40,801 bases of DNA, from the NCBI GenBank assembly GCA_963169695.1, contig CAUJDS010000040.1, positions 1 through 40,801 on the forward strand. Reading direction: 5' to 3'. The notes below the pieces were generated by a model. That model made no database searches. It had not been told where the DNA came from and saw nothing but the letters and a program-made list of their open reading frames with translations. A program made the translations under genes and the position numbers. Source of the DNA: Bdellovibrionota bacterium. GTDB taxonomy: Bacteria; Bdellovibrionota; UBA1018; CAUJDS01. Position 1 is the first letter of the stretch, and each line of letters begins with the position of its first letter. Positions 8,480 through 16,417 of this stretch are shown in pieces.

Positions 8480-9550
8480 ATGAATTCGAGATTTCAGCGT
8501 TTTAATGCTTTTTTTTGGCTCATTTTGGCGATAGGCGGATTCCTGTCTGAGGGAGCTTATGCGCAGCGGGGCGCGCGACCTTTGCGTCGTCCACAATTCT
8601 ATAAGGAGCCCCTTCCTTTTGATTCAACGAAGCCAGTCGAGCCAAGTGCAGTGGAGGAGTACATGCCTCATCCGTTCAAGGAGTGTGAGGCATTCTCCGT
8701 CGGAAAACTTCGGCGCGTCACCGTGGACCTTTCGATGCTGAACAATTGGCTCCTGGGCGGCGGAGTCGACGATGCTCATACGGTAGGCGTCTATGGCGAT
8801 CTCGCCTTTGAATTTGATCACGCGACCATTGGCGTTCGCTACAATACCGACCTCTACACCAAAGAGACACCCGATCCCCTGCAGAGCTTACAGAATGGCG
8901 AGAACGTTCGTATCCAGACCTTTCCTCAAGAAATCGTGGACCTTCAAGCTTACTTTCGGCAGGACCCCGATCCTCGAGGCAATTTCTTCGAGATTTTTGC
9001 GGGGGTAAAGTCCTGGGGCAATGACGAGAAGTGGTATGGCGCAAGGGCGTTGCAAGCAGGGACTCATGCTATTTTGGATCATTGGCACTTGGGAACTAAG
9101 AAGAAAAACTACGTCTACGGAGATGAACGCCACGATGCATTGCTAGTCGGGGCCAAGATCGGCAAGCAGTACGAAGAACCCGATCAGAAATATTGGGTCA
9201 GCGGGACCCTTGGTGCCCAACTTGCTACTTCTTTCGAAGACGCTTCGTCTATCACGGGAGAAGTGGATGGCGGCATCACGCTCTGTCGAAAGAATCTTTT
9301 TGGGGGCGAGAATCGCAATCCTTTTGCAGAACTACGAATGACCCTCCATTCCGAACGAGTGCTGAATGGCGAGGCTGAAACTTGGTTTCGTCCGGGTCTG
9401 CAATTGGATCTTTGGAAAGGCCAAGGGGGATCTAATTTGTTTTTCTTCGGCGGATACGTCGTACCAATCGAAGAGAACCATGAGATGGATGTCTACGACA
9501 ATGGCGCCAATGTGCCGATGATTCAGTTGGGCGGTCGATCCATTTTTTGA
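8480..9550 (+). CDS. Probable outer-membrane beta-barrel protein, family unknown
   Basis: The 356-residue protein starts with a signal peptide (hydrophobic core FFWLILAIGGFLSEG, cleavage likely after AYA). The mature part has alternating hydrophobic/polar strands rich in aromatic residues (FEFDHATIGVRYNTD, NFFEIFAGVKSWG, KYWVSGTLGAQLA, PFAELRMTLHSE, SNLFFFGGYVVP) and ends in ...GGRSIF. A terminal Phe is the usual BAM recognition signal of outer-membrane barrels. I cannot name the family. The signal-peptide coding region contains a T8 run at 8509-8516. The last codons overlap the beginning of a 94-bp element that is repeated upstream of the second solenoid gene. The gene precedes the two solenoid genes on the same strand, so a shared envelope function is possible but unproven. 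Confidence 0.72.
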   Translation: MNSRFQRFNAFFWLILAIGGFLSEGAYAQRGARPLRRPQFYKEPLPFDSTKPVEPSAVEEYMPHPFKECEAFSVGKLRRVTVDLSMLNNWLLGGGVDDAHTVGVYGDLAFEFDHATIGVRYNTDLYTKETPDPLQSLQNGENVRIQTFPQEIVDLQAYFRQDPDPRGNFFEIFAGVKSWGNDEKWYGARALQAGTHAILDHWHLGTKKKNYVYGDERHDALLVGAKIGKQYEEPDQKYWVSGTLGAQLATSFEDASSITGEVDGGITLCRKNLFGGENRNPFAELRMTLHSERVLNGEAETWFRPGLQLDLWKGQGGSNLFFFGGYVVPIEENHEMDVYDNGANVPMIQLGGRSIF

Positions 9551-9629
9551 TGGAACGCGATGAGAAACAGGCCCGCTTGACTCATGCGTTTTGGCGGGCT
9601 AGTTCCTAGCCATGATGAAGCGATCTTAC
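9536..9629 (+). repeat. Conserved leader element, copy 1 (94 bp direct repeat)
   Basis: This segment and 12282-12375 are identical except for three substitutions by eye (at 9598, 9603 and 9622). It covers the last five codons of the beta-barrel gene, the 61-bp intergenic region and the first six codons of the first solenoid gene. The two copies are offset by 2746 bp, one gene-plus-spacer unit. The coding sequences downstream are far more diverged than the leader. Confidence 0.9.
9577..9611 (+). promoter_or_regulatory. Possible leaderless promoter and start-adjacent hairpin, copy 1
   Basis: TTGACT (9577-9582), a 17-bp spacer and TAGTTC (9600-9605) would place a transcript start at or next to ATG 9612, giving a leaderless mRNA; the -10 is weak. 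Overlapping it is an inverted repeat GGCTAG-TTC-CTAGCC (9597-9611) abutting the ATG. A second one, GCCCGC/GCGGGC, has arms at 9571-9576 and 9594-9599. No Shine-Dalgarno is visible. The element is conserved upstream of the paralogue. Confidence 0.35.
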
Positions 9630-12194
9630 CTTTTGTTGACGATGGTTCTTTTTACTGGTTCGGCAAAGGCCAGTCATCCAAGTGTTAGTGATTGTATTGA
9701 TGCCTTAGCTTACCCGCGAGAAAGCCGTAGCCTTATTCAAACTGGCACCACTTCTACCTGGCAGGCTACCATTGCGGTGGCAGAACAGGTCGCACTTGGA
9801 AAGTTTAGGGGTGAGATATCCGATGACACACTGATAGATCTCCGAGCCGGAAGGGCGCCCGTTTTGGATTCCCGCTTGGTAGAGAAGGCTGTTCGCAACT
9901 CTTGGAATGACGGAGTCCTTCGTCGCGCTCAGTTGGATGTGGAATTTCTGGATGGAAGCCCTAGTCAGCACACGGAAGCGTTAACTCCCGCCCATGGTTG
10001 GTGGAGCCATGTGGTTCGAGGAAAGACGAATATTCGATTCGTTTCGACTGAGCATTACTTGGCGAATCTAAGAAAGTTGCCCCGTCGTTGGCTTACGGAA
10101 CTTAGTAATAGCGTAAAGTCCTTGCCACCCTTGAGCTTGGATGAAGTCATGCGAATTGCTAGCGTCCTAGATCCCGACTTACAGGAATTTTGGTTGGATT
10201 TGGTTTGGCATAAAGTCTTCACGCCTTTGGAAATGTTTCCACTAGATCGTCTGGCTACAATCTTGAGAGGTACCTCTAGAGAAGCTAGGCAGATGCTTTG
10301 GAGGCTTTCTGGCTTTGCGCTCGGCATGGAGCAGGTCCGGGGTCTCATTATGCAATGGCCCCATTTGATTCGAGAGATACAGCAGCAGGAATGGCCGATG
10401 GGGTTTAGTTTAGGGTCTGAAGTGACTAAAATCGCTCTGCCTAAGGGATCTATTCCATTGGGAATGGTGCCAGTATTGTTGAAGTGGGTGCCTGAAAACG
10501 ACTATAGATTAAGAGGACAAATCATTGCAGGAGTTGGCCGAAATACATGGGTGAATAGATTGGGAGAAAGCGGACTATTGAATTCAAAAGTAGATCATCC
10601 GCTGTTTCCGTTGACACTCCTTGAGCTTGAGCGATTGAAATTCAATATTTCTGCTATTGAGGCCGGTTCTCTTTTGGTTGAGCGGCTCGAAAATGCAAAA
10701 AGCCTTAGTGATGCGGTAGCAGTAGCGAGTGTTCGGGCACTTGATCCTTCTGCCCGATTGAGCGCTATTAAAAAATACCTTGCGAAGCAGGGCCACGCTC
10801 TTTCTGTTGAGGAATGTCAGCGCCTTGCAGAAACTGTCCCATGGGGTGATCCCTCTAGAGGTGATCTAGGTTCTCATTCCGATAGGGATGAGGTCTATTT
10901 GGCTTATTTTAGGACACAAAAAGCCAAGATGAGTCCTGAATCTGTTCGTTCATTCCTAGACCTCCTTGGTGGGTCCTCAGCGAAGAGGGAGGTAGTGGAT
11001 CAAGTGTTTGATCAAACTAGAGATCAGCTGAAGTTGGCAACTTTGGAGTCTCTTTTGCCATTTGCTTCCGAATCCGATCGCGATTCCTTCTGGAGTGAGC
11101 GGTTGAATGATTCGAATAATTTTGAGGAAGCGATAGCTGCCATGAGTAAGTTCAGTGCAGGGTTTGCTTTGAAGGGGCACCTGGTATCTGGACTGGCCGA
11201 TCGATATAAGAGCGATATGACGCTGAAGAGACTTGTTGACCTGCTCAATTTGCTGCCCGCTGGGGACGGCGCTCAGAAGAGACTGTTGGATGACTTTTGT
11301 GAAATAGTACAAGGTGCAACTCAAGTGCAACTTGTGTCCGCCATTTTCGAGCTTCGGCCTACTTCATCTGTGAGAAGTGATGTAGTGATGATTTTTCTTC
11401 GAGGCTCTATGGAATTAAGATCCTGGGAAGATGAAGTGGCTTTGTTTCGGGCGCTTGCGGGAGAGGCTTCTTTGGAGTCCTACTATGCGGCGTGGCAGGG
11501 GCATCTATCCAAGAAGTTGGATAGCATGAGCCCTGGTACCTTAGCCTCTGTTATTGAAGCGACTATGGATAAAGGAGCGAGAAGCTATACCACTTGGGCA
11601 GTTGGGATCCACAGCCAGGAGGCAGCGAGTGCAAGAAGAAGAGCCTTTGAAAGCAATGATCAGTACCTATCCGACTATGTGAGATCGAAGGCGGACGTTC
11701 TTAGTGAGCGTGACTTGGTGTCCCTGTTAAGGCTTGTCTTTGGCGGAGATGAGAAGAAGCTAGAGCTTCTCAGTTTTTGGCTGAAAGGAAGTGAGAGAGC
11801 ACTTTCCGACACAGACTGGGAGCAAATCCTTGATGGGATATCTTCAAAGCAAGGTAGGCGCGATTTGCTGAAAATAGTGGATAGTACTTCTCCCAGGGTT
11901 ATGTCGGCAAAGGCATTTGCAAGGCTAGTTAGAGACCTGCAAGAGTCTGATGACAACATAGATCGGCTTACGATGTTGTACATTCAGAGTTGGTCCAACT
12001 TGATGAATTTAGGAGAGTTGGAGGTTCTTTTGTCATCCATGAAGAATATAGAAAAAGCCAATAAGCTCCGTTTGGATTTTCTAAGATTGAGAAGGCTTGA
12101 TTTTTCAGATGAAGAAGTGCGGTCAATGCTAGGTAGCATGAGTGGGCTATCTCAGTCTGACAGAGAGGTCATGGAGGTACTTTTAGGTTTGTAG
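9612..12194 (+). CDS. Exported 33-34-residue repeat solenoid protein, paralogue 1
   Basis: This 860-residue protein begins with a signal peptide (MMKRSYLLLTMVLFTGSAKA). I recognise no named domain. From about residue 170 it consists of degenerate helical repeats. Each opens with hydrophobic-Ser/Thr-x-x-Asp/Glu-hydrophobic-x-x-hydrophobic-Leu, for example LSERDLVSLL (697), LSDTDWEQIL (731), MSAKAFARLV (764), LMNLGELEVL (797) and FSDEEVRSML (831), a period of 33-34 residues. Earlier units are at about 397, 440, 473, 536 and 639. Such periodicity suggests an alpha-solenoid used for protein binding. Residues ~165-290 (SLPPLSLDEVM, VFTPLEMFPLDRLATIL, WPHLIREIQQQEWPMGF, LPKGSIPL) are the part best conserved in the paralogue at 12358. 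It is expected in the periplasm or outside the cell. ATG 9612 (or the next codon, also ATG) matches the paralogue's start. Confidence 0.85.
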   Translation: MMKRSYLLLTMVLFTGSAKASHPSVSDCIDALAYPRESRSLIQTGTTSTWQATIAVAEQVALGKFRGEISDDTLIDLRAGRAPVLDSRLVEKAVRNSWNDGVLRRAQLDVEFLDGSPSQHTEALTPAHGWWSHVVRGKTNIRFVSTEHYLANLRKLPRRWLTELSNSVKSLPPLSLDEVMRIASVLDPDLQEFWLDLVWHKVFTPLEMFPLDRLATILRGTSREARQMLWRLSGFALGMEQVRGLIMQWPHLIREIQQQEWPMGFSLGSEVTKIALPKGSIPLGMVPVLLKWVPENDYRLRGQIIAGVGRNTWVNRLGESGLLNSKVDHPLFPLTLLELERLKFNISAIEAGSLLVERLENAKSLSDAVAVASVRALDPSARLSAIKKYLAKQGHALSVEECQRLAETVPWGDPSRGDLGSHSDRDEVYLAYFRTQKAKMSPESVRSFLDLLGGSSAKREVVDQVFDQTRDQLKLATLESLLPFASESDRDSFWSERLNDSNNFEEAIAAMSKFSAGFALKGHLVSGLADRYKSDMTLKRLVDLLNLLPAGDGAQKRLLDDFCEIVQGATQVQLVSAIFELRPTSSVRSDVVMIFLRGSMELRSWEDEVALFRALAGEASLESYYAAWQGHLSKKLDSMSPGTLASVIEATMDKGARSYTTWAVGIHSQEAASARRRAFESNDQYLSDYVRSKADVLSERDLVSLLRLVFGGDEKKLELLSFWLKGSERALSDTDWEQILDGISSKQGRRDLLKIVDSTSPRVMSAKAFARLVRDLQESDDNIDRLTMLYIQSWSNLMNLGELEVLLSSMKNIEKANKLRLDFLRLRRLDFSDEEVRSMLGSMSGLSQSDREVMEVLLGL

Positions 12195-12228
12195 TGCAGT
12201 CTTGTAGGAGGGATAGAACAGGAAGGAA

Positions 12229-12244
12229 GTGTGCCAAGGCGCAC
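12229..12244 (+). terminator. Weak hairpin after solenoid gene 1
   Basis: GTGTGC-CAAG-GCGCAC can form a 6-bp stem (one G-U) with a 4-nt loop, 35 bp after the stop of the first solenoid gene. The following bases (GCTTATATT) are AT-rich but not a T tract, so termination is uncertain. Confidence 0.25.
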
Positions 12245-12281
12245 GCTTATATTGCCAAATTGAGGCGATTAACTACCTAGC

Positions 12282-12375
12282 CGATCCATTTTTTGATGGA
12301 ACGCGATGAGAAACAGGCCCGCTTGACTCATGCGTTTTGGCGGTCTAGGTCCTAGCCATGATGAAGCAATCTTAC
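12282..12375 (+). repeat. Conserved leader element, copy 2 (94 bp direct repeat)
   Basis: This is the second copy of the element at 9536-9629, immediately before and into the second solenoid gene. Its first ~15 bp correspond to the C-terminal codons of the upstream beta-barrel gene but are non-coding here. That points to a tandem duplication whose left breakpoint lay near the end of that gene. Confidence 0.9.
12323..12357 (+). promoter_or_regulatory. Possible leaderless promoter and start-adjacent hairpin, copy 2
   Basis: TTGACT (12323-12328), 17 bp and TAGGTC (12346-12351) lie at the same offsets from ATG 12358 as in copy 1. The start-adjacent inverted repeat is kept as a CTAG-GTC-CTAG core. 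The G-rich arm of the larger GCCCGC/GCGGGC repeat carries one unpaired change here (GCGGTC). As in copy 1, no Shine-Dalgarno is visible. Confidence 0.35.
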
Positions 12376-14904
12376 TTGGTATTGGCGGGGCTCTTTCTTT
12401 CTGTTTCGGCATGGGCATTGGAGCCGCAAGATTGCGCGGGTGTTTTTGGGGTTGCGACGGGACATGAGAGGCTTCTGGACCCCGATGATTCTTGGGGCCG
12501 ACAGGTAGCAGTCGCGGAGCAGTACTTTCTGGGGAAGCTCCAGGGCCGACTATTGCAGAATGCCGCGGATGCCCTGCTTAATGGAGAAGGGCCTAAGCTC
12601 GCTGATGACTTATTCGATACTGCGGAGCTAAGCTCGAAATACGATGGTGCTCTGGGGCGTGCTATCCAAGAATTCAATGCTGCAGGTGAACCGTCACGAA
12701 GGGATAATGAAGCTCCACCCAGGAATTATTCGGACACTTGGCCAGTTAGCTGGTGGGAGTCTCGCGTTCTTGGGAAAGCTCGGTTTGAATTCAGTACCGC
12801 GGAGGAGCTTGTCGCGCAATTGGGGAGTCTCAAAGAAAAGCAAAGACTCGGAGAACTTTCTAATGTCGCGAAGACCATGCCACCTTTAACGCTAGAAGAG
12901 ACTCTGCGGATCCTCGGGGCACTTCCCGAATGGGCCCAGTCGGAGGGGCTCACGAAGCTTTGGCCCAGAGTATTTACTCCCGTGACGATGTTGCCATTGG
13001 ATTACCTTGCAACGATCTTAGCCCGTACTTCACCCACACTGAGGCAAGCGTTATGGCGCCAGTCAAAGTTTGAGCTTACCCCTCAGCGGGTTCGAGCCCT
13101 GATCGTCCATTGGCCTCATCTTATTCGTGAAGTGCAAGAGCAGGGCTGGCCTATGGGATTTGCATTTGCGGAGAACCTGGATTCCATGCACTTGCCCAAG
13201 GGTTCCATTCCAATAAGCGTCCTTCCAAGCCTGCTCAATTGGATTCCCAACAGAAAGCCTTTGTTCAGTATCTTGCTTAGGAAAAATGAAGATGCTCATT
13301 CCGTTTTTGCGCAGAAGCTCCAGACGAGTGGGCTCTTGAGTTTTGATCGTAAGGATCAAGCGGGCGCGTCGGACCGTGATGAAACTTTTGAGGTCATAAG
13401 TCGCTATCCTTTTGAGAACCGAGCCCATCTCGTCATGCAACATATTGAAAGTGCAAGAAGTGCGGAAAAGGCAATTGAGTGGGCCGCTGGGACTGGTTTT
13501 CTGGATGCCGAACAGCGTGCGGAGGCACTACTTGGCTTTTTTAAAAAAAATCGGGCTAACCTTAGCTTAGCCGAGTGCAGAAAAATTGCGCATGAAGTTT
13601 CAGATGACTACAGTTCCGCTGATCGGGTTTATAAAATGTTTTTGGATGATCATCGGGGCACTCTGACATTAGGAGAGAAGGTTCAAATCATCCATTCACT
13701 GCTCACTTCCGCCGCAAAAAATTCAGTGCTTGGTCAGTTTGTGGAAGATGCCAAAGATTCTTATGATTCGCTCAAAGCCTTAGAAAACCTTGTAGACTTT
13801 GGATATGAGGAAACCAGAAATAGGTATTATACTTTAATGGCGCAGAGGTCGACTAGCCCCGAAGAGCAAATTCAATTAATCGCAAAAATCAAAGGCAATT
13901 CGACGCAACTTGATATGCTTGCAGCTGATGTTTTGCGCCAATTGGTAGGTAGGTATGTTCCATTGGATGATGTGGTGAATTTGCTAAACAGAATCGAAGA
14001 TGCATCTACTCGGTTAGAGCTCTTGGGGTTGTTCGAAGAACGTTTCCGCTCGGAAGACTTGGCCAATGTTCCGCGCCCGGCGGAACGACTGATTCACTTG
14101 AATACGATTGAACAAGTCATTGATTGGAGTAGCACTAGGGTTGATCAAGGATTTTCTCTTGCTTCGGTCCAGCCGCTGCTAAAGGTATTGGCCGAGAGGT
14201 CCTTGGAGGGATTTCAACGGACTGTAAAAGCGAGGATATTGGACCCTAAAATCAAGACCCTTACTGCAGAAGAAGTCAGTATGATTCTTTCTTTGGGAGA
14301 AGAGCGGATACAAAGAGCTGGTCAATCGCTCGACTCGGAAGCGGTGGCTGCATACGAAGCCTTTGTGGATGAATACCTTGTGCGATTTGTGAACGCCAAT
14401 AAGGTGAGACTTACCTTCGAAGACGTTTTGTCGCTTTCGAAGTTATCTTTCTATTCGGATTGCGATCATCAGATGTTCGTAGCGTGGTTGGGTCATTCCG
14501 GCTATAACTTGACCCCTGCCGATCTCATGAGGATGGTCTCTGTGTTTAGGGACGGGGATGATGTGGTGAAGTTTCTTCAAAGTGTTTTGGAACTCAACCT
14601 GAGTGCCCTCACCGTTGATGATTTTCTGAATATTTGCGCTGATCGCATTAAAGAAGCAGGGGAGAAGGATCAATTGATAGCTGACTTCGAAAGTAAGCAT
14701 GCTGCAGAATTAAGCCCAACTGCTGTTCAGGACCTGATTAACCTCATGGAAGACGAAGACCGGGGTAAATTGGTCTGGCACGACTACCTGAGCGGTCAAA
14801 GCGAGCGTTTCAGAACTGCAGAAATTAAAGAATTGCTGGACTCCATGCAGCTTGAAGCCGGTGATCGATCGGTCTTAGAGTTGATGTTGAGACGGCGACA
14901 GTAG
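12358..14904 (+). CDS. Exported 33-34-residue repeat solenoid protein, paralogue 2
   Basis: This 848-residue paralogue of the 9612 gene has the same MMK-start signal peptide (cleavage near SAWA) and the same order of landmarks: MPPLTLEETLRIL, VFTPVTMLPLDYLATILART, WPHLIREVQEQGWPMGF and LPKGSIPI. Repeat units are very regular at the C-terminus: LTFEDVLSL (685), LTPADLMRM (718), LTVDDFLNI (751), LSPTAVQDL (785) and FRTAEIKEL (818), spaced 33-34. Another set lies at about 402, 436, 468, 499 and 534. The N-terminal third is clearly alignable with paralogue 1; the repeats are much more diverged. A T6A8 run at 13537-13550 lies in frame within the gene. Function is unknown; an exported protein-binding scaffold is my inference. 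Confidence 0.85.
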   Translation: MMKQSYLVLAGLFLSVSAWALEPQDCAGVFGVATGHERLLDPDDSWGRQVAVAEQYFLGKLQGRLLQNAADALLNGEGPKLADDLFDTAELSSKYDGALGRAIQEFNAAGEPSRRDNEAPPRNYSDTWPVSWWESRVLGKARFEFSTAEELVAQLGSLKEKQRLGELSNVAKTMPPLTLEETLRILGALPEWAQSEGLTKLWPRVFTPVTMLPLDYLATILARTSPTLRQALWRQSKFELTPQRVRALIVHWPHLIREVQEQGWPMGFAFAENLDSMHLPKGSIPISVLPSLLNWIPNRKPLFSILLRKNEDAHSVFAQKLQTSGLLSFDRKDQAGASDRDETFEVISRYPFENRAHLVMQHIESARSAEKAIEWAAGTGFLDAEQRAEALLGFFKKNRANLSLAECRKIAHEVSDDYSSADRVYKMFLDDHRGTLTLGEKVQIIHSLLTSAAKNSVLGQFVEDAKDSYDSLKALENLVDFGYEETRNRYYTLMAQRSTSPEEQIQLIAKIKGNSTQLDMLAADVLRQLVGRYVPLDDVVNLLNRIEDASTRLELLGLFEERFRSEDLANVPRPAERLIHLNTIEQVIDWSSTRVDQGFSLASVQPLLKVLAERSLEGFQRTVKARILDPKIKTLTAEEVSMILSLGEERIQRAGQSLDSEAVAAYEAFVDEYLVRFVNANKVRLTFEDVLSLSKLSFYSDCDHQMFVAWLGHSGYNLTPADLMRMVSVFRDGDDVVKFLQSVLELNLSALTVDDFLNICADRIKEAGEKDQLIADFESKHAAELSPTAVQDLINLMEDEDRGKLVWHDYLSGQSERFRTAEIKELLDSMQLEAGDRSVLELMLRRRQ

Positions 14905-14956
14905 CTTAGTAGCGGGTGCCCCCTCGTGAACGCATAGCAGAGCTTCCAAAGGGTTG

Positions 14957-14983
14957 CCAAGGCCATGACGCCTGTGGCCTTGG
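14957..14983 (+). terminator. Perfect 9-bp hairpin between solenoid gene 2 and the subtilase
   Basis: CCAAGGCCA (14957-14965) and TGGCCTTGG (14975-14983) form a perfect 9-bp stem with a 9-nt loop, 52 bp after the solenoid stop and just ahead of the promoter at 14996. There is no T tract on either strand. It may be a factor-assisted terminator, a 3'-end stabiliser or an operator. Confidence 0.4.
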
Positions 14984-14995
14984 AATGCCCTGGTC

Positions 14996-15023
14996 TTGAA
15001 GTTACATTGTATGTGTTTATAAA
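14996..15023 (+). promoter_or_regulatory. Likely sigma70-type promoter for the subtilase operon
   Basis: TTGAAG (14996-15001), a 16-bp spacer and TATAAA (15018-15023) are followed by AT-rich sequence, with an expected start point near 15030, about 25 nt before ATG 15054. This is the best promoter-like match in the window. Confidence 0.55.
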
Positions 15024-15053
15024 TTAATTTTGCGGAATGAAATGGGGGAATGG

Positions 15054-16379
15054 ATGCTCCGATTTTCAAGGGCCTTGGGACTTTGTTTTCTTTCTTGGGT
15101 CGTGATTGTTTTTGCTGCCGAAGCTCATGTCCTTCGAGGAAGTATTTTTCGGCAGCTCCCTTCTTTAGACTTCTTTGTGCGCTGGGAAAAGCCTGATGCG
15201 CTCGAGCGGGCCCCTCTGATGAAGCGATTGGGCGCCGTATCCGCATGGAGCTCGCAATTGGTTCCGGGGCTTGAGCGATGGGTCTTGCCTGCACACGTTG
15301 ACCTAGATACGACGTTGACCCTGGTTCAAAACACTCCTTCGGTGATCTACGCGGAAAAAAATCAGCGCTACTACCGCTACCTCCCTATTCTTGCCGATTT
15401 GCCCGGGTATAGCGTGGGTCCGAGCAAGGAAGAGACGGATGGAAAGGCGCAGATCTCTGGATATCGACCAGACGATCCGTACTATCCATCTCAGTGGGCG
15501 CTCTCGGGCCGGTACGGAATCAATCCCAGTGAGGCTTGGGATATCACGCGCGGATCGAAGGACGTCAAAGTTGCTGTGATAGACACGGGTGCCGATACCA
15601 CGCATCCCGATTTGCAGGGGCAGTTTGCTCCGGGGTATGACTTTTTGTCTCGCACGGATCGTATTCGGGATACGCATGGACATGGAACGCATGTTTCTGG
15701 AATCATCGGTGCGATATCGGACAATCGTCGCGGAATTGCAGGCATAAGTCCTGAAGTGACTCTAATTCCCATTCGTGCTGTGCCGGATGATGGGGACGAG
15801 ACGGATCAGGATGTGATTTCGGCATTTGAGTTTGCCTCGAGTCACGGCGCAAGGTTGGCCAATTGTTCCTTTGGAAAGCGCGCGTCCAGTCGAGCAGTGG
15901 GCGAGGTGATTCAGGCGACTGGAGTCAAAGGACTTCTTGCGATTGTGGCCGCTGGCAATGACTTCGAAGACCTCAACCGCTATGCAAAGTATCCAGCGAA
16001 ATTTAGAACGGACAATATGCTCGTGGTGGCAGCTTCAGACCAAAATGAGAAGCTAGCCGATTTTAGCAATGTGGGATTGGGATGGGTGCAGATAGCCGCA
16101 CCCGGTCAGAATATTCTCAGCACCGTGACGCGGGGAGCGTACGCGAACTTGGATGGAACCTCTATGGCGACACCTATGGTCACTGGCGTCGCAGCACTGG
16201 CTATTGCAGCATTTCCGGAGATAACGGTAAGTCAGCTTCGCGATCTCTTGACAAGGAATTCGCGTCCCGTGGGAAGTTATCGTCCTTATTTGGATCCACC
16301 CGCAGGACGCCTGGATGCAAGTGCAGCTGTCAAAGCAGCAAAGGAAATGTCGCTGCGCTTTCGGCCGGTTAGGCATTAG
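15054..16379 (+). CDS. Subtilisin-like serine protease (S8), secreted
   Basis: The 441-residue protein has a signal peptide (core ALGLCFLSWVVIVFAAEA). A propeptide-like region of about 110 residues (YAEKNQRYYRY at its end resembles the I9 inhibitor end) precedes an S8 catalytic domain from about residue 140. The triad is intact: D177 in VAVIDTGAD, H210 in GHGTHVSG and S370 in GTSMATPMV, with oxyanion-hole N302 in AAGND. It should be an exported, autoprocessed endopeptidase. I chose ATG 15054 because GGGGGA sits just upstream and the signal peptide begins directly; an in-frame ATG at 15042 and a TTG at 15030 are alternatives. It begins a run of four same-strand genes (15054-20612); the next gene is 38 bp away. 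Confidence 0.93.
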   Translation: MLRFSRALGLCFLSWVVIVFAAEAHVLRGSIFRQLPSLDFFVRWEKPDALERAPLMKRLGAVSAWSSQLVPGLERWVLPAHVDLDTTLTLVQNTPSVIYAEKNQRYYRYLPILADLPGYSVGPSKEETDGKAQISGYRPDDPYYPSQWALSGRYGINPSEAWDITRGSKDVKVAVIDTGADTTHPDLQGQFAPGYDFLSRTDRIRDTHGHGTHVSGIIGAISDNRRGIAGISPEVTLIPIRAVPDDGDETDQDVISAFEFASSHGARLANCSFGKRASSRAVGEVIQATGVKGLLAIVAAGNDFEDLNRYAKYPAKFRTDNMLVVAASDQNEKLADFSNVGLGWVQIAAPGQNILSTVTRGAYANLDGTSMATPMVTGVAALAIAAFPEITVSQLRDLLTRNSRPVGSYRPYLDPPAGRLDASAAVKAAKEMSLRFRPVRH

Positions 16380-16417
16380 ACAGTCCAAGAAACTCTGTGA
16401 TAATCCCATAGAGGTAG

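Noticed and set aside
9536-12375. Direct repeats considered as insertion-sequence ends or a mobile element
   Set aside because: The repeats are in direct orientation, flank a coding unit homologous to the next gene and contain no transposase; tandem duplication is the simpler reading.
14875-15294. 139-codon reverse frame across the solenoid-subtilase junction
   Set aside because: It runs antisense through the predicted promoter, hairpin and signal peptide of the subtilase, and has low-complexity basic composition.
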